Shown: positions 52,505-63,880 of the stretch, piece by piece
Position numbering within the stretch: position 1 is the first letter of the stretch
Layout of the letters: each line of letters starts with the position of its first letter
Source of the DNA: Marvania coccoides
Lineage: Eukaryota; Chlorophyta; Trebouxiophyceae; Chlorellales; Chlorellaceae
Direction of reading: 5' to 3'
DNA length: 64,000 nucleotides
Assembly (NCBI GenBank): GCA_963854735.1
Contig: OY978103.1
Span: 434,001 to 498,000, forward strand
Translations under genes and position numbers: made by a program
Notes under the pieces: model-generated
Databases searched by the model: none
Seen by the model: the letters and a program-made list of their open reading frames with translations, nothing else
Told to the model about the DNA's origin: nothing

Positions 52505-53353
52505 TAGGGTACCTACTCCGCGCTGCACCAAGAGCGGGCGCAGACGGCCACAGCGTTGGCAGCGGCGACAACGACGAGGAGCCTGCTGGAAATGGCGAAG
52601 GCTGACCTCACCCAGGTGGCGGCCCTGGTGCGGGCGCACCTGGAGGGCGTGCAGACGGCGAATAAAGCGAGCACAAGGAGAGAGAGAGAAAGTCAAAGAC
52701 TATGAAATACATACATACATACATTACAAGGTTTTAAGTCCGCACAAAAGGGCAACTAAGGCCCCGTAGCAATGAAGAAAATTTACAATATGGTGATTTA
52801 TTTTATAAATTACGCTTGCACATGCAGTGGTTCGCGCTCCCTACTAGTTAGCTCATTGTAGCTGCCAGTGCGCAAACTTTGATGGTTTACTGCACTGCGA
52901 CGTCGGATGCATCACTTCCCTGTGGTATCGTAGTCTCTATTGGACGGGTACAAATGGCGGGTGCCACATTTCCATGATCACACCGGATAGTACATTAGAA
53001 ACCCTTTAGCCAGGGGTTGCGTTACCGCTGTAGATGGGAGGGGTGCTGGGCGGGCCAGCATTGCCCAAGCGCGAACCCCAAACCGGACGGGCCGTTTGCC
53101 GTCAGGAGAGTCCTACTTTCCCCCCATTTTATTCATGTCGGTCGCGCCGTTGGGGGACTCAGGAAGGCAGGGGCCAGAGCCTTACATTGTGGGCGACGGT
53201 GCGGTATCGGCGTAATGCTGTATCCGTACGCCCCCAGTACCTGAGGTTGATCCCACCGGTGGAAGGGGGTACTCCGCCTTACTATGGTGGGGTGAGTGGC
53301 ACGTCGGCTTGCTCCAACCTTGGTAGTAGACGTTACAACCATATGTAAAACCT
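52505..53353 (+). mobile_element. 5'-truncated family-1 LINE copy with nested insertion
   Basis: 52505-52695 matches 51213-51375 (the C-terminal coding end), and 52778-53353 matches 51392-51985 (the 3' UTR). The match is interrupted by the small insertion at 52706-52770. The copy ends at the same acgttacaaccatatgtaaa boundary as the large element. It confirms the 3' end and shows that family 1 has retrotransposed nearby or was tandemly duplicated. Confidence 0.88.
52706..52770 (-). mobile_element. 65-bp family-2 tail inserted in a family-1 copy, with target duplication
   Basis: (TACA)n then ttttaagtccgcacaaaagg and ggccccgtagc, in reverse orientation. The host LINE sequence on each side reads atgaa (actATGAAa and gcaATGAAg). 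The uninterrupted element at 51380-51400 has a single corresponding block, so atgaa is a plausible target-site duplication. Confidence 0.75.
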
Positions 53354-53995
53354 CCAACCTACTGAAAGAAAGCGAAGCACTGAAGTGAAAAAAAAGCACT
53401 GAAGGATTGGCATGCTCTTTCTTCCCCAGTCTAAGGCAGCTAGATGCATTTTCCAACCTTTGCTCCATTGAATAATAATCTGGGGCTGCTTCTTCGTCTG
53501 CATGGCACGCGCTCTGTTAGAATACGCATGCCCCTCAAATTGAGCAAAACGTTCCCCTCCCACCCCGAGAGGTTATTTCCCTAAAGGAATGCATTGTTAC
53601 ACAAAACTCTGTCCAGGAGACTGTTCAATTCACAAATCTCGTGAAGTAGTAGGGGAAAAAAGGAAAGTACTTTGATTGAGCCCCTGAACTGATCGTAAAC
53701 TCAGGCATTGGCCATCATCATACACACGAAATAAGTGGGCAGTGAGGTATGTCAGTGGTCGATTCAAATCATTTATTAAGGGGAGATCTTCTTTCCAAAC
53801 CCAACAAAACCGGCGGTAGGTGAGAGGAAAAAGAGCTAAAAGAAAGAAAAAGAGGGGAAAAAAGTAATATGTATAAGATGTAATGATGTAACGCATAATC
53901 TTGAGAAAATGAAGCATGGAAGCGTTGAAACCGGAAAATATGCTGTTTTTGAGAGGGGTGAGGCTTTTCAGCGTGAATTCAGCGGCCAACAAACT
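53354..53995. other. Intergenic region downstream of the LINE cluster
   Basis: About 640 bases between the truncated LINE copy and the stop of the next gene (minus strand). AT-rich, no feature seen. Confidence 0.5.
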
Positions 53996-55782
53996 CTATC
54001 GCTGTTCATACAACGAGGCAGCGAGCAGAGTGCCAGCCCCCGCGGACTTCATCTCCTGCGAAGCCATCGCCCGCGTGTAGCTCTCTCCCAGCAGCCCTGA
54101 GGTGGGGGCAGCCAGGGGGTGCTTGACGGTAATGTACACATTCAGGCCCTCGGTGGCCTTCTTCAGGCTGTTGTTCAGAGTCACCAGCACGTTCATCTGC
54201 GGGGTTTGAATCAGCACGTACCCAGGGGGGTATTTCCAGTAGCCCATGGTCACCACGGTGCCCCCTGACATGTGACGGTGCGTGGCCTCTTTGCCGGGCC
54301 GCGCCGGTTTGGAGTTGCCGATGTAGACCTCCAGCTGCTTCCCTTCGCCGTCCTGCTCCTTCACCAGCTGCACCCGCACCACGTCCGACCGCCACACGAG
54401 TCGAACCTGGTACGCCGCAGTCGTCCCCGACTCCGCCAGCTCAAACGCTGTTGATAGCCGGATGCCTCCGCCGTCGCGCAGCAGCGAGTACCACCGGTGA
54501 GGCGCGCCGTGGAACGCCACCCGCGCGGAGTCAAACCCGCGCAGGTGCGCGTCGATTCCGACCGCGCCGAACCCGTTTTGCCAGGCCGGGATTCTCGCAC
54601 CCATGGCCCCCACGTCCTGCTTGACCGGCGTGATCATGATGCCAGCGGAGGAGGTGGGCGTGCGCTCTCCGTTTTGGCACACCCCGGTGGCGAACACCTC
54701 GTACTGCATGCCTTGTTGGAGGTTGGCGATAACGGGGGTGGGGAGGCCCAAGGGGCGGCTGGCAGGGACGTTGAGCGCGATGGTCTGCGCTGTGATGGCC
54801 AGCGGGAGGAGAGAGACGCTGTACATGGTGGGTTTGCAGCCCTTAAAGGGAGGGACGATGGTCACGAGGCCGGAATCGTAGTCGGTAGGCTTGACGTCCA
54901 AAAAGGCAGGGCAGGCGGCGGCGCTGCAGAGGGAGGAAGAAGAAAAAAACGAGGGAAATGAGTGAATCGTAAAACATGCTGTAAAATGGGGTAAAAATGC
55001 GTGATAAATTGTGCGGAAAAAGTATGAAGTACCCCTTCTACATTTAAAAAATTAGGGGCGTTGGATTTTTTTCGAGTGTGATTAAAGGGGGCGGACTCAC
55101 CACGTGACGAGCTGCACCATGGCAGATTTGGGCGACTCCCCGCCGTCTGCAAACTCGCAGGTGGCGGTGGCCGTGTACTCGGTGCCTTCCGTGAGCTCGG
55201 ACACCTCAAATCGAATCGAGTCGGCGTCGCCCTCCACCTGCCGCGAGAAAGAAGAGCTGCCGGGGACGAGCGTCACCGTGCAGGCGATGGCGTCCATAGG
55301 CGGAATCACCACCACAAAGGCGTCAGTGGAGCTAGAGCTGGCACCTCCGGCAATCACAGGCCGCTCGGGCGGACGGGGCAGCCTGAACCCCCCTCTGTTG
55401 TGGTCCCCGGGCAAGCTGCCAGCGCCCTGGGTGTCTGCCGCGACCATGACATGGCGCCCAATCTTCGCGCCAGGCGACAGCAGCTCCACCTCTTCCGCCA
55501 TCGAATGATATTGCCACTGCGATACGACATCATTGGTATGGAGATCGGCGGCCGGGAGGTCGTTCTGCAGGCATCATAAAGCACGTTGAGCATGAAATCA
55601 GGCGAAAAGGGGGCCCAACATGCTGCCCAAAAACGTACCGTGTGCAATTTTCGACCAGAGGCTATCGCACCCAAGCTCTCTGGAAGGCTGCTGCTCCAAT
55701 CAGCGTCTCCAGCCGTTGCATACGCCATGTTGCATTGTGTGGCAGCCACCAACACGGCGTAAAACAGCGGCAGGAACGCCAT
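53996..55782 (-). CDS. Secreted or luminal protein of unknown function, beta-rich
   Basis: Exons 55782-55639, 55564-55101 and 54923-53996 give about 511 residues. The start MAFLPLFYAVLVAATQCNMA is a signal peptide. Two FN3-like beta repeats follow (RPVIAGGASSSSTDAFVVVI to TEYTATATCEFADGGESPKS, and DSGLVTIVPPFKGCKPTMYS to MQYEVFATGVCQNGERTPTS). The C-terminal 220 residues (VAFHGAPHRWYSLLRDGGGI, TVVTMGYWKYPPGYVLIQTP, LAAPTSGLLGESYTRAM) resemble a von Willebrand D-like or other extracellular beta domain; the GLLGES motif is reminiscent of vWD ends. There is no C-terminal membrane span. Function unknown; a cell-wall or extracellular-matrix protein is possible. The dispersed 58-nt repeat lies about 430 bases upstream. 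Confidence 0.72.
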
Positions 55783-56708
55783 GTAATTTATTCAATGTAT
55801 TTGATTGGTAAGTTCGTCCTCTCTTTTGCTTCCGGATGTCGCTCAATGCGTTTATGCTATTGTTGAAGACATTTGGGATGCCGGCGAGGCCACAAAAGAC
55901 GGGAACTATGCTAGTGTCTGCCAGTTGTTGTGATTGAATGCCTATTATTTAAAATGAAGGGCACACAGAGTGCCCAATGTCATCTGAAATATATCAACGC
56001 GTTATTAACAAATGATTGGGCACAAAAATCTGGTTTCAGCAGCGTTGATTGGCGCAAGCGAGCGCAGCTTCAAATGCAGTTTCCTTGGTTTCGTGCTGCG
56101 GAGTTGATACGGAGAATTGATAGAAAACCCTGGAACCGGGGCTTTGTAGGCCGGCCGGCGGGCAACGTAGCTTTCAGAAGAAGGTGGTGGGGTGGGAATT
56201 TTCGATCGAAACTCTGGCTTGGCGACGAGAACGGCCCCGAAAGTAGCTAAACACTAGAGGCATCAAGGAGAATTGTTTTTACTTGTTTTGCCCCCGACTC
56301 CCAATTGCAATGCCGAACAAGGCGTGTTTAGCAATGGGAATTGATGCAGCATCCCAGCGAACCAGGTCGACAATAAATTAAATGAAATAGATTTTCAAGT
56401 AGCCGGCACTTTCACCTCTTTACCTTTCTGGGCAATTTCCGGAGCACCGGGCCTCTCCAAATCACCACATGATGACATGTTGGAGCCGAAGCCAAAGTGC
56501 AGCCATAGCAAGACTTCCAGCAAAAACTCAGCACCCACCATTTTTTCAACAAGCTCTGTGGAGCTTTCAAAGCCAGCACAACTAATGTTACATAAAGCGA
56601 AAGACATCGATAGAACGTTTCTATCGCCAGACCATACTCAAACTAAAAAAATGGGAGAGGGAAAAAAGCATATAAATTCAACAAATCAATTATTATTTCG
56701 TACTGTCG
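55783..56708. other. Intergenic region carrying the second dispersed repeat
   Basis: About 925 bases between two minus-strand genes. It includes repeat copy 2 (56211-56268). Frames such as 55930-56250 have no recognised domain and no supporting splice context, although one stretch (SSVDWRKRAQLQMQFPWFRA) reads like protein and may be an exon remnant. Confidence 0.4.
56211..56268. repeat. Dispersed 58-nt repeat, copy 2
   Basis: Counterpart of 1131-1188, same orientation, about 86 percent identical by eye. It lies upstream of the secreted-protein gene. Confidence 0.6.
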
Positions 56709-59700
56709 TCATGGCACTCCTCCTTGCTGAACCAACGCCGGGCTGCGATAGTCCCCAGGGTCGTCCAAATCCAGGCCTACGCTGCTGCCCAGCGGCTCGT
56801 AGCCCGCGGCATCGCCGCCGAACCCACCACCGCCTCCCCTTCCGCCAATAAACGGCAGAGACTGCGCCTTAGCTCGTATCCAATCGTACGCCTCCACAAT
56901 GAAGCCTAACGCCATTTCAAACGCAGCTCCAGCCGCCCCAATCAACGGCGCTGCCTTCTCCACCACCGCTTCTTTTTGAGGCTGCGACAGGCAGTGTGCC
57001 CACGCCAGCCCAGTCGCCACCGCCACCGCGCCGCACGCCAGCACAAACAGGAAGAAGCTGCGGATGAAACTGCTGCCCCCGCTGCCGCCGCCGTGTTTGC
57101 CTTTACTGCCGCCACCAGAGTCGGAGCCCTTGGCTCCGCCCTTTCCATTTGTATCGGGAATTACGTCGTTCACGCCCGTGCACTGGTCGCCGTGCACCAG
57201 GCGCAGGTGGGAGGAGCTCATGCGGTAGCCGTTGGCGGACAGCCGCTGCAATAAAATAAACGTAAACAAAAACTCAAGAAAACATGAAATCAGCACCCCC
57301 CCTATAAAATACTCCCCCAAAAGGCTATAAAATAACGGTTTTAGGACAGCAAAGTAATCAAATACAGTATAGCTACTAAAAGGAGCAAATCAAATGGTAA
57401 AATTTAGAAATATACTACTACTTGTGAATTTAGTGCTTACCGGGCAGGCTTCTGAAATGCCAGCGATGGCTGTGCAGTTGCCCTGCTCGTCCCTCGCGAA
57501 ACCAAACTCGCACTCCACGTCGTCAACCCCGCATTGGCACGGCTCCTCCGCCACCGTCTTCGAGGGGTCCCATCCCGCAGGGTTGACACAGAAAGAATTC
57601 TGGTTCCGCCGCCGCAGCGTGCGTTTCACGCCCAGCAGGCACACACCCTCCTTCGGCGCCACCCAGTTCTCGTAGTCCGCGGACCCCTCCGCCACAGAGC
57701 ACTCCCTCCAGTCCCCCCCCAGCAGCTCCTGCACGTCGATGGAGTACATTTTGCCGGGCGGGATGTTGCCGCCGGTAAATCCGCACTCAGGGTGGGCTGC
57801 GGTCTTCAGGCACGCTGTGCCGTGCACGATAAACACGGGACTGTTGCCGCCGGAAGCCACGCGGATGTTGTCCACGAGCATGGCCTCTGGCAGCTGCACT
57901 TTGTGAAAACAGGCGCCTTGGTCTAGGGAGAAGGTGACGGTGTCGGTGGGGCCCTCCGAGCGGTGGGGGGACAGCACAATGAGCCCCCCGTGGTTGCCGA
58001 TCTCGTAAATGGCTGCGAAATAAAGGGGCGGAGTGCGTGGGTGCGTGGCGAGAGGAAAAGATGACGAAAAAAAAGAAGCAACATATGGGAGAGAAAAACA
58101 CAGCTGTAGCTGCAAATTCAATGGCGGTGATAGCGATGATGTGTTGTTGGTTGACAGAATACGGAATAGTAGGGAAAAGCAGCGTATTAAGCTAACAAAC
58201 TGTTAACTAACTGACCTGTGTTTTCCGCCACATCCTCCCAGCTGAGCCCTCCATCCCGCGACATCCAGGTGCAGTCGGCGTCAGGGGACATGTCCAGGTG
58301 GGCTCCAAGGTTTCCAGAGGCGATGACCACTCCAGGGGCTGAAGGGAGAGAGTAAAAGTTGGGGTGGGGGCCTGCGAGAGGGTCGAGGGGGAAATTAAGC
58401 AAAAGCAACTTCTCGGGAATAGTAAAAAAGCAACGCTGATAGCTGTAGGAATGCACACTAAAAGGCACGCAATCTTTTGCCTTTTGGGGCAAAATCGATA
58501 GCACGAAATATTATAAAGACCTTACAAAGGCATGAAAATCCAGGCAAAAAGAAGAAGAAATCTTTTTCTTCTAGGAAAATTTCCCGACCCTGTGCAATTC
58601 GATTTCCTCTCACCTTCGGGGGCAAACCACGAGGTGGGGCCGTGGAGGTGCAGCGAGCACTTTTGGGGGTCTGCACCGGGCGGGCACGTGTTGCAGTGCC
58701 CGAATCTGAAGGAAGAGGGCGGGGCGATGGGCTGCCAGGAGCCGCCGCCGTTGAAAGACAGCCGGGTGCGCAGGAAAGAAGCCTCCCTGCAAACATTATT
58801 AAATTAGAAACGTAGAATTAACGTCACCTCAACTCAAAACAATTGTGATCTTGAACAGATAAATATAACACTATTTGGAAAAAAAGGAGAAAAGGGGGAA
58901 AAAATGAATTTTCCGCACCGCCCACGTGAGCTCGGTCCCCTGCCCGCGGGGTCCACCTGATTGGCAATATACACCCCAGGCAGGCCTTCCACGCGGCTAA
59001 AGTCGGTGATGAAGTCGCGACGGTATATATCCGGCAACGAGAGGGTGTGCAGGGAGACGTTGTAGGCGGGAGCGTAGGCATCGGAGGTGGGAGAGTCGGA
59101 GGTGGGGCCCCAGGAGCCAGGCTCGGCGTGGTCTGCCAGCACGAATGCTGCCGCGTCGTCGTGGGTGTGAATGATGTTGTACCTGTTGTGGGCAAATGGG
59201 GGAGGGGCAGCGAAAATTATTTGGTCAAACGCGGGGAAGGTTTTTTAGCTCAAAAAACGAGTTCTATGGAAATTGAGAGCATGTAACGGAAATTTCTTCA
59301 AGCATGCGTATGGGTGCTCAAAGGACAGGTTGTTGATCTAACGAAAACGCGAACATATATCGAAAAAGAAAATTTCCAACTCACCCGTCGTCCTCCAGAG
59401 CCACTGGCAGGCAAACCTCCACAAAGTCATCTCCATCCGCGTCAGACGCGTACAGTGTGACCGTGCGGCTACCCATCGCGCCCTTTCCGGTCTTTCTAGC
59501 CTTGCCATCGGGCCCCACTGGGCACTCGGAAGGCACCGCCAAGAAAACCTTTCCACCCACCACCTCGAAGAGATTGCCGCAGGGGATGATCTTGGCGAGG
59601 GGGGAAGCAAACAGATCCAGGGTGATGACGTAATGCAGATCTTTATCCCAGCCGGGGTAAAGGCCGCCGTGGTGGGCAGCGTTGCCGGGATAGACTGTGG

Positions 59701-60861
59701 CAAACACTGCCTCGTCTGGGGTGGGCTTGTTGGCGTAGCTGCAGAGAGGGGGGACGGGGGGTGAGGGGTGGTGGTGAAAAGAGGGTTTCGTTGGTGGGTG
59801 GAGTTTTGATCGATAGGGCAGCAGTGGGGAAAAAACCACGGGTAAAAAAAAAAAAAAAAGCTTGATAAACATCAAATTGAGGAGTAATTAGTCCCATAAA
59901 TTGCAAATGAATCCTCTGAAAGCGCTGAATTAGAAATAACTAGCGAAAAAACCAGTCAAAAGCTGCCTCCCAATGCGATTTACGATACTTTAATAAATAA
60001 ACTCACAGCTCAATTTTGGCGCCCCACTCAAAGTCGCGCACGCTGGTCATCTTGCCGGCGGATGCATCCGTCAGATTCCTCCACGAGGTCCCGAAATCCT
60101 TGGAAACAAACAGGTCAGAGCCACAGGCAGGCGAGCGGTAGTCTATGCGGCACTCCTCCCTCCGCACTTTCGCCATGAGCCACTCAGCCTGTCGCGGGTG
60201 GGTCTTGATCTCCTGCCCAAAGCCTAGCGTGCCTCCAGGGGTGGCCACAGCTTTAAAAGTGGCCCCTGCGTCCTCGCTGACCCAATGGAACCGACCCCGA
60301 CCGACAAACAGCAGTTTATCGGGCTTTGAGTCGTGCCACAGCACGCTGGTCACGCCAGGGTGCACCATGGTCTCGTTGGGGGGCAGTGCGCCGGCCAGAG
60401 CTGGCGTGGCATCCTTCCAGGAGTCGGCTTTGCCGTGGTAATCGCTACGCCACAAAGGACCGCCCGCAAAGCCGTCGACGTCCGCTACCAGCGCGAACAC
60501 CACCTTCGGGGGCTCGGTGGAGGCGGGAGGGTCGGCGGGGAGGGGCCAGATGATGTCCAGGATGCGGCCTTGTGTGGTGACCTGTGTGAGAGAGGAAACA
60601 ATAGGATTGATTGGGGTGGTGAGGTGACAGAGATGAGCGCGTCAGAGTGGGGACTCGGCTTACAGGAAGCAGGGCCCCTTGCTTGGGGTATTGCTGGGGG
60701 ACGCAGGCGCCATTGGAGGAGCCCTGGCCCAACAGACCGTGAGCTTTTGCTGCAGCTTCCTGCTTGGGACAGCCGTTGCCCCTGCACGCTCCCCAGGCGA
60801 GTGGAAGCAGCAACAATGAAATGGCTACGAAAAGCAAGGGAAAGCTGCTCCAGCGCAGCAT
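56709..60861 (-). CDS. Sortilin/VPS10-domain sorting receptor
   Basis: Eight exons, 60861-60664, 60581-60007, 59738-59385, 59182-58919, 58786-58614, 58338-58216, 58012-57441 and 57245-56709, give about 931 residues. A signal peptide (FVAISLLLLPLAWG) is followed by the ten-bladed VPS10 propeller with Asp-box repeats (LFVSKDFGTSWRNL, WVSEDAGATFKAV, LSFNGGGSWQPI, WMSRDGGLSWEDV). The Cys-rich 10CC module follows (DYENWVAPKEGVCLLGVKRT, CQCGVDDVECEFGF). A membrane span (SFFLFVLACGAVAVATGLAW) lies near residue 830. The tail of about 95 residues contains YEPL, a YxxPhi sorting motif, beside an acidic DLDDPGD. Plant-type VSRs are unrelated; this is the animal/fungal/protist class that carries hydrolases from Golgi to endosome. 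Exon 4's donor (GGGCG/gtgcgg) is the least certain junction. Confidence 0.92.
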
Positions 60862-61176
60862 CCCGGCGAGCGAGATCAGCAAATTAAAAAAATAAGAGAT
60901 TGAGTTTTTGTTCAGTTGACGATCACGAAGAGACAGCCTGCTTCTCCTGCCTTTGATAAACCAAGTTAATGGGCGAGATCAGTGCGAAAAGCATTAAAAT
61001 AGGGCTGGTTTTGATTGGGTCTCATTTTTCCTGGTCTTTGAGTGGTTGCTCGCAATGGAAATCCACAGCCTTTTATTTCCAACTATATGTTTGTTTAGAC
61101 GAAACAAATCTTCATCGTCCATACACTGCACACCAGCGACGGTGACCAAATAATTTTAACTCCCCAAATAAAAATC
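60862..61176. promoter_or_regulatory. Divergent promoter region, sortilin and bL25
   Basis: 315 bases between two opposite start codons. AT-rich, with no clear TATA box in either direction. Confidence 0.4.
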
Positions 61177-62206
61177 ATGCTGCGACGAAAGTTGATAATT
61201 TCGCAGCTGATTCAGCTGCCGGAGGCATGTATCGGCTCGCAGCAGTGCACCGCAACTGCTAGGGGCCTTGCAGTGCAGTTCAGTTCCCTCGCCGCCGGTG
61301 TGTCAATCTTTCCCCACTCCTGCCGCCCGCCCGTCTTTCCCTCAAAGAAACGCCTCTCAAACCCGTCTTTCCCTCCATTTCCCCCTGCAGCTGGAGACGC
61401 AATATCAGCCAAGCAGCGCGACGCCTCAGGCACCTCTGCTGCCGTAAAACTCCGCAAATCTGGCCGCATTCCTGGCACCATGTTCTCTATGCCTGGCGAA
61501 GAGCACATCCTGCTGTCCTTTGACAAGAACGAAGTGGCCAAGCACGTTCAGAAACTGGGGCGCACGGGGTGGGCGTGCCACATGTTTAGCCTGCATGTTG
61601 AGGGCAAAGCAGAAACTTTTCCCGTACTGGTAAGGTTTTTTTTAATTCAGCGGAGCTGCGTTGGCGGGGGAGAGAAGAAAAAACAAGAATTCTGTTTGTT
61701 TTCTTCTTTTGCAATCGATGCTGTCTGCGTGCTTGACCTTTCCCCGCTTCTTTCTACATCTGTTCAAACGGAAGGAGCTTCCGAATAGAATAATAATGAA
61801 TTAAAAGAAATGTTCTCGCACCGCCAACCCTCAACTCGTGTTTTCATCTTTTTCAACCATTTTTCAGGGCCGGCAAGTGCACATCAACCCAGGCACCCAG
61901 GAGATCGAGAACGTGACGCTCATGCACTGCCCCCCCGACCGTCAGATCCGATTGAAAGTGCCGCTTAAAGTCTACGGAGAAGAAATCTGCCCGGGCCTCA
62001 AAGCGGGCGGCCGCATCAACTGGATCTCCCGCACTGTGCCTTGCGTGGCGCATGGCGCCGCGGAGGTGCCCCAGGGCTTTGAAGTGGATATTTCGCGGCT
62101 GGAAATTACCGATAAGCTGCTGTATCGGGACTTGCAGCTGCCTGAGGGGGTGGAGCTGATGGTGAAGGACCTGGACTTGCCCATCATTAAGATTATGAAG
62201 CGATGA
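61177..62206 (+). CDS. Ribosomal protein bL25 (Ctc/TL5 type), probably mitochondrial
   Basis: Exons 61177-61297, 61391-61629 and 61868-62206 give about 232 residues. The leader MLRRKLIISQLIQLPEACIG is basic and amphipathic, as in mitochondrial presequences. KLRKSGRIPGTMFSMPGEEH is the start of the L25 RNA-binding domain. RQVHINPGTQEIENVTLMHC followed by RLKVPLKVYGEEICPGLKAG and FEVDISRLEITDKLLYRDLQ is the TL5/CTC C-terminal domain. It binds 5S-type rRNA regions or stabilises the large subunit. The first intron (61298-61390, 93 nt) is a multiple of three without stops. If retained, it would insert 31 residues. Its pyrimidine-rich end and cctgcag acceptor favour splicing. The gene converges on the JMJD7 gene with 133 bases between stops. 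Confidence 0.88.
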
Positions 62207-62339
62207 TGAGAAAATGTGGAGCAAGAGAACAGAGAGGACGTTGATTTCAGTGACTGTTTATTTCCAAGAGTTTTTTTGCCAATTTTCATGCTTGTATTTA
62301 CAGTTCATTCTTTAATCGTAAAGACGCCGCTGCTGCTGT

Positions 62340-63557
62340 TCAACAGTCCGGCGCCATCTCGTTCAGCCCCGCTGCCACTGCCAGCTCCTCGAGCGCCTTG
62401 ACTGCAGCAAACCGTTCGTCAAACCGCATATCATACCAGTGGTTCACAGCTATCGCCACCTCCGCTTGCCCTTCTCTGCCTTCACCGTTCAAATTACTAG
62501 TCATATTAGCTCCGCCGTGGTGAACTTCATGCCACCAGCCAGCAGGCAGGTACAGCGTCTCTCCGGGGATTAGGGTAACCACGAGCGGCAGTGGTAACTC
62601 AGGGTCCTCGTAGAGCTCTAAAACCCCGTCACCACCATCATCGTCATCGGCAATATATGTTGGAAATCTCGATGAATCGGGAAACAAAGGACGGGGGGGC
62701 ACAGAGGACCAGAGAACTTGCGATGAGGACGAGTATTGGCTTCCATCCTCTACCCCGTCGCTTAGCTCCAGTTTCAGCCGTTTAGGAAAGTCAGCGGCAG
62801 ACATAACAATTTCTGGACCAGCAGCGGTGGTGGCAGTGGCGGTGGGTGTCTCTCCTTCGCCTTCTGCGGGTCTCCAGATGGCCAGAGGGTACCGCCGCAG
62901 CGCCATGCGGTACCCATCCGTCGGTGGGAGCAGCCGGAAGGTTTTTTGCCCCAAAACCATTGAATATATGTTCTGAAAAGGGTCTTTATGCCATGACGTT
63001 ATCGTCTGCCGCCCGCCTGCCCAAAAATTCACCGCTTCAGGGGGTCCCCCGAACGCAGCGTGCGCCCACTCAAAGTCGAGGTCGATATCGTCCCTCAGCT
63101 GCGGCAGCTCCGCCGTGAGGCTCGAGTTTTGAAACTGAAGGTAGGGCACCAGCGGTGGAAGAATTTCTTCTTCTTGCGACCCTGGAGCCCACTGCTGTGA
63201 GGCTCTGAGCAAGTCGAAGAACGCGCCCAAAGTGGCGCGCTGTTGGTGCGGCAGCGCAAAGCAGCTTCTGCCGTCTGGGAGGGTCGCGGGGCAGTCGGCC
63301 CGGCCATCGGGCGTGAGAGCAACGGTGACCGGGGAAGAAACGCCGGCTGCTGCGATGAGGTGAGCTTCTGACCACCGGCGGAGCGCTGGCCAGTGGGAGA
63401 TGGCGTCGGTGAAGACGACGGGTTTGTTGGGGGCCACGTAGTCTCGCAGGAATTCGAGAGGAGAGAGGCTGGCAACTCGCGGGACGGTGGCGCCAATGTC
63501 GAGCTCACGGAGCTCGTGGGTGAGGCCGCGCAAGACGCCAACAGTGGAGGATGCCAT
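62340..63557 (-). CDS. JMJD7: JMJD7-type JmjC oxygenase
   Basis: A single exon of 405 residues. The cupin core carries the Fe(II) ligands His190 and Asp192 (SWHKDPFQN) and His343 (LYLPAGWWHEVHHG). Lys205 in VLGQKTFRLL likely holds 2-oxoglutarate. The N-terminal LSPLEFLRDYVAPNKPVVFT and ISHWPALRRW, and VNFWAGGRQTITSWHKDPFQ, are typical of JMJD7, a lysyl (3S)-hydroxylase of DRG GTPases. The protein is about 90 residues longer than human JMJD7. The extra length lies mostly between residues 228 and 315, an insert of low complexity with a DDDDGGDG stretch between the two iron-binding strands. The first ATG in the frame is used. Confidence 0.92.
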   Translation of the reverse strand: MASSTVGVLRGLTHELRELDIGATVPRVASLSPLEFLRDYVAPNKPVVFTDAISHWPALRRWSEAHLIAAAGVSSPVTVALTPDGRADCPATLPDGRSCFALPHQQRATLGAFFDLLRASQQWAPGSQEEEILPPLVPYLQFQNSSLTAELPQLRDDIDLDFEWAHAAFGGPPEAVNFWAGGRQTITSWHKDPFQNIYSMVLGQKTFRLLPPTDGYRMALRRYPLAIWRPAEGEGETPTATATTAAGPEIVMSAADFPKRLKLELSDGVEDGSQYSSSSQVLWSSVPPRPLFPDSSRFPTYIADDDDGGDGVLELYEDPELPLPLVVTLIPGETLYLPAGWWHEVHHGGANMTSNLNGEGREGQAEVAIAVNHWYDMRFDERFAAVKALEELAVAAGLNEMAPDC

Positions 63558-63880
63558 GCTGACGATGGGGGCTAATTGCTGGGTACGGTTTTTGCTGATG
63601 TCAAAAGTTTTTTTAAATTAGTAAATTTAGTGGGGAAAAGAGTGGGATTTTCGAAGAGCCCATTTCAAATATATTAAGAATCAAAGTCAAAGGAATAAGC
63701 AATGGCTGTTTAGCAGCTTTTCGCGATTATTTAGAGAGGAAAAGGTCGATATTTTTGAAACTTTTTTTGGTCAGCTCCAGCTTGGTCACTCCATATATGT
63801 CATATAGTTTAGGCGGTTGTGTTGATCGCACCAGTCATCCACAGGTCGGCCGTCCAGCCCCAAAAGAGAGGGAAACCCCC
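63558..63880. other. Intergenic region at the right end
   Basis: About 320 AT-rich bases between the JMJD7 start and the stop codon of the clipped gene. No feature seen. Confidence 0.5.

Noticed and set aside
56477..56851. Plus-strand frame of 124 codons opposite the sortilin tail
   Set aside because: It is antisense to the cytoplasmic-tail exon and has no independent support.
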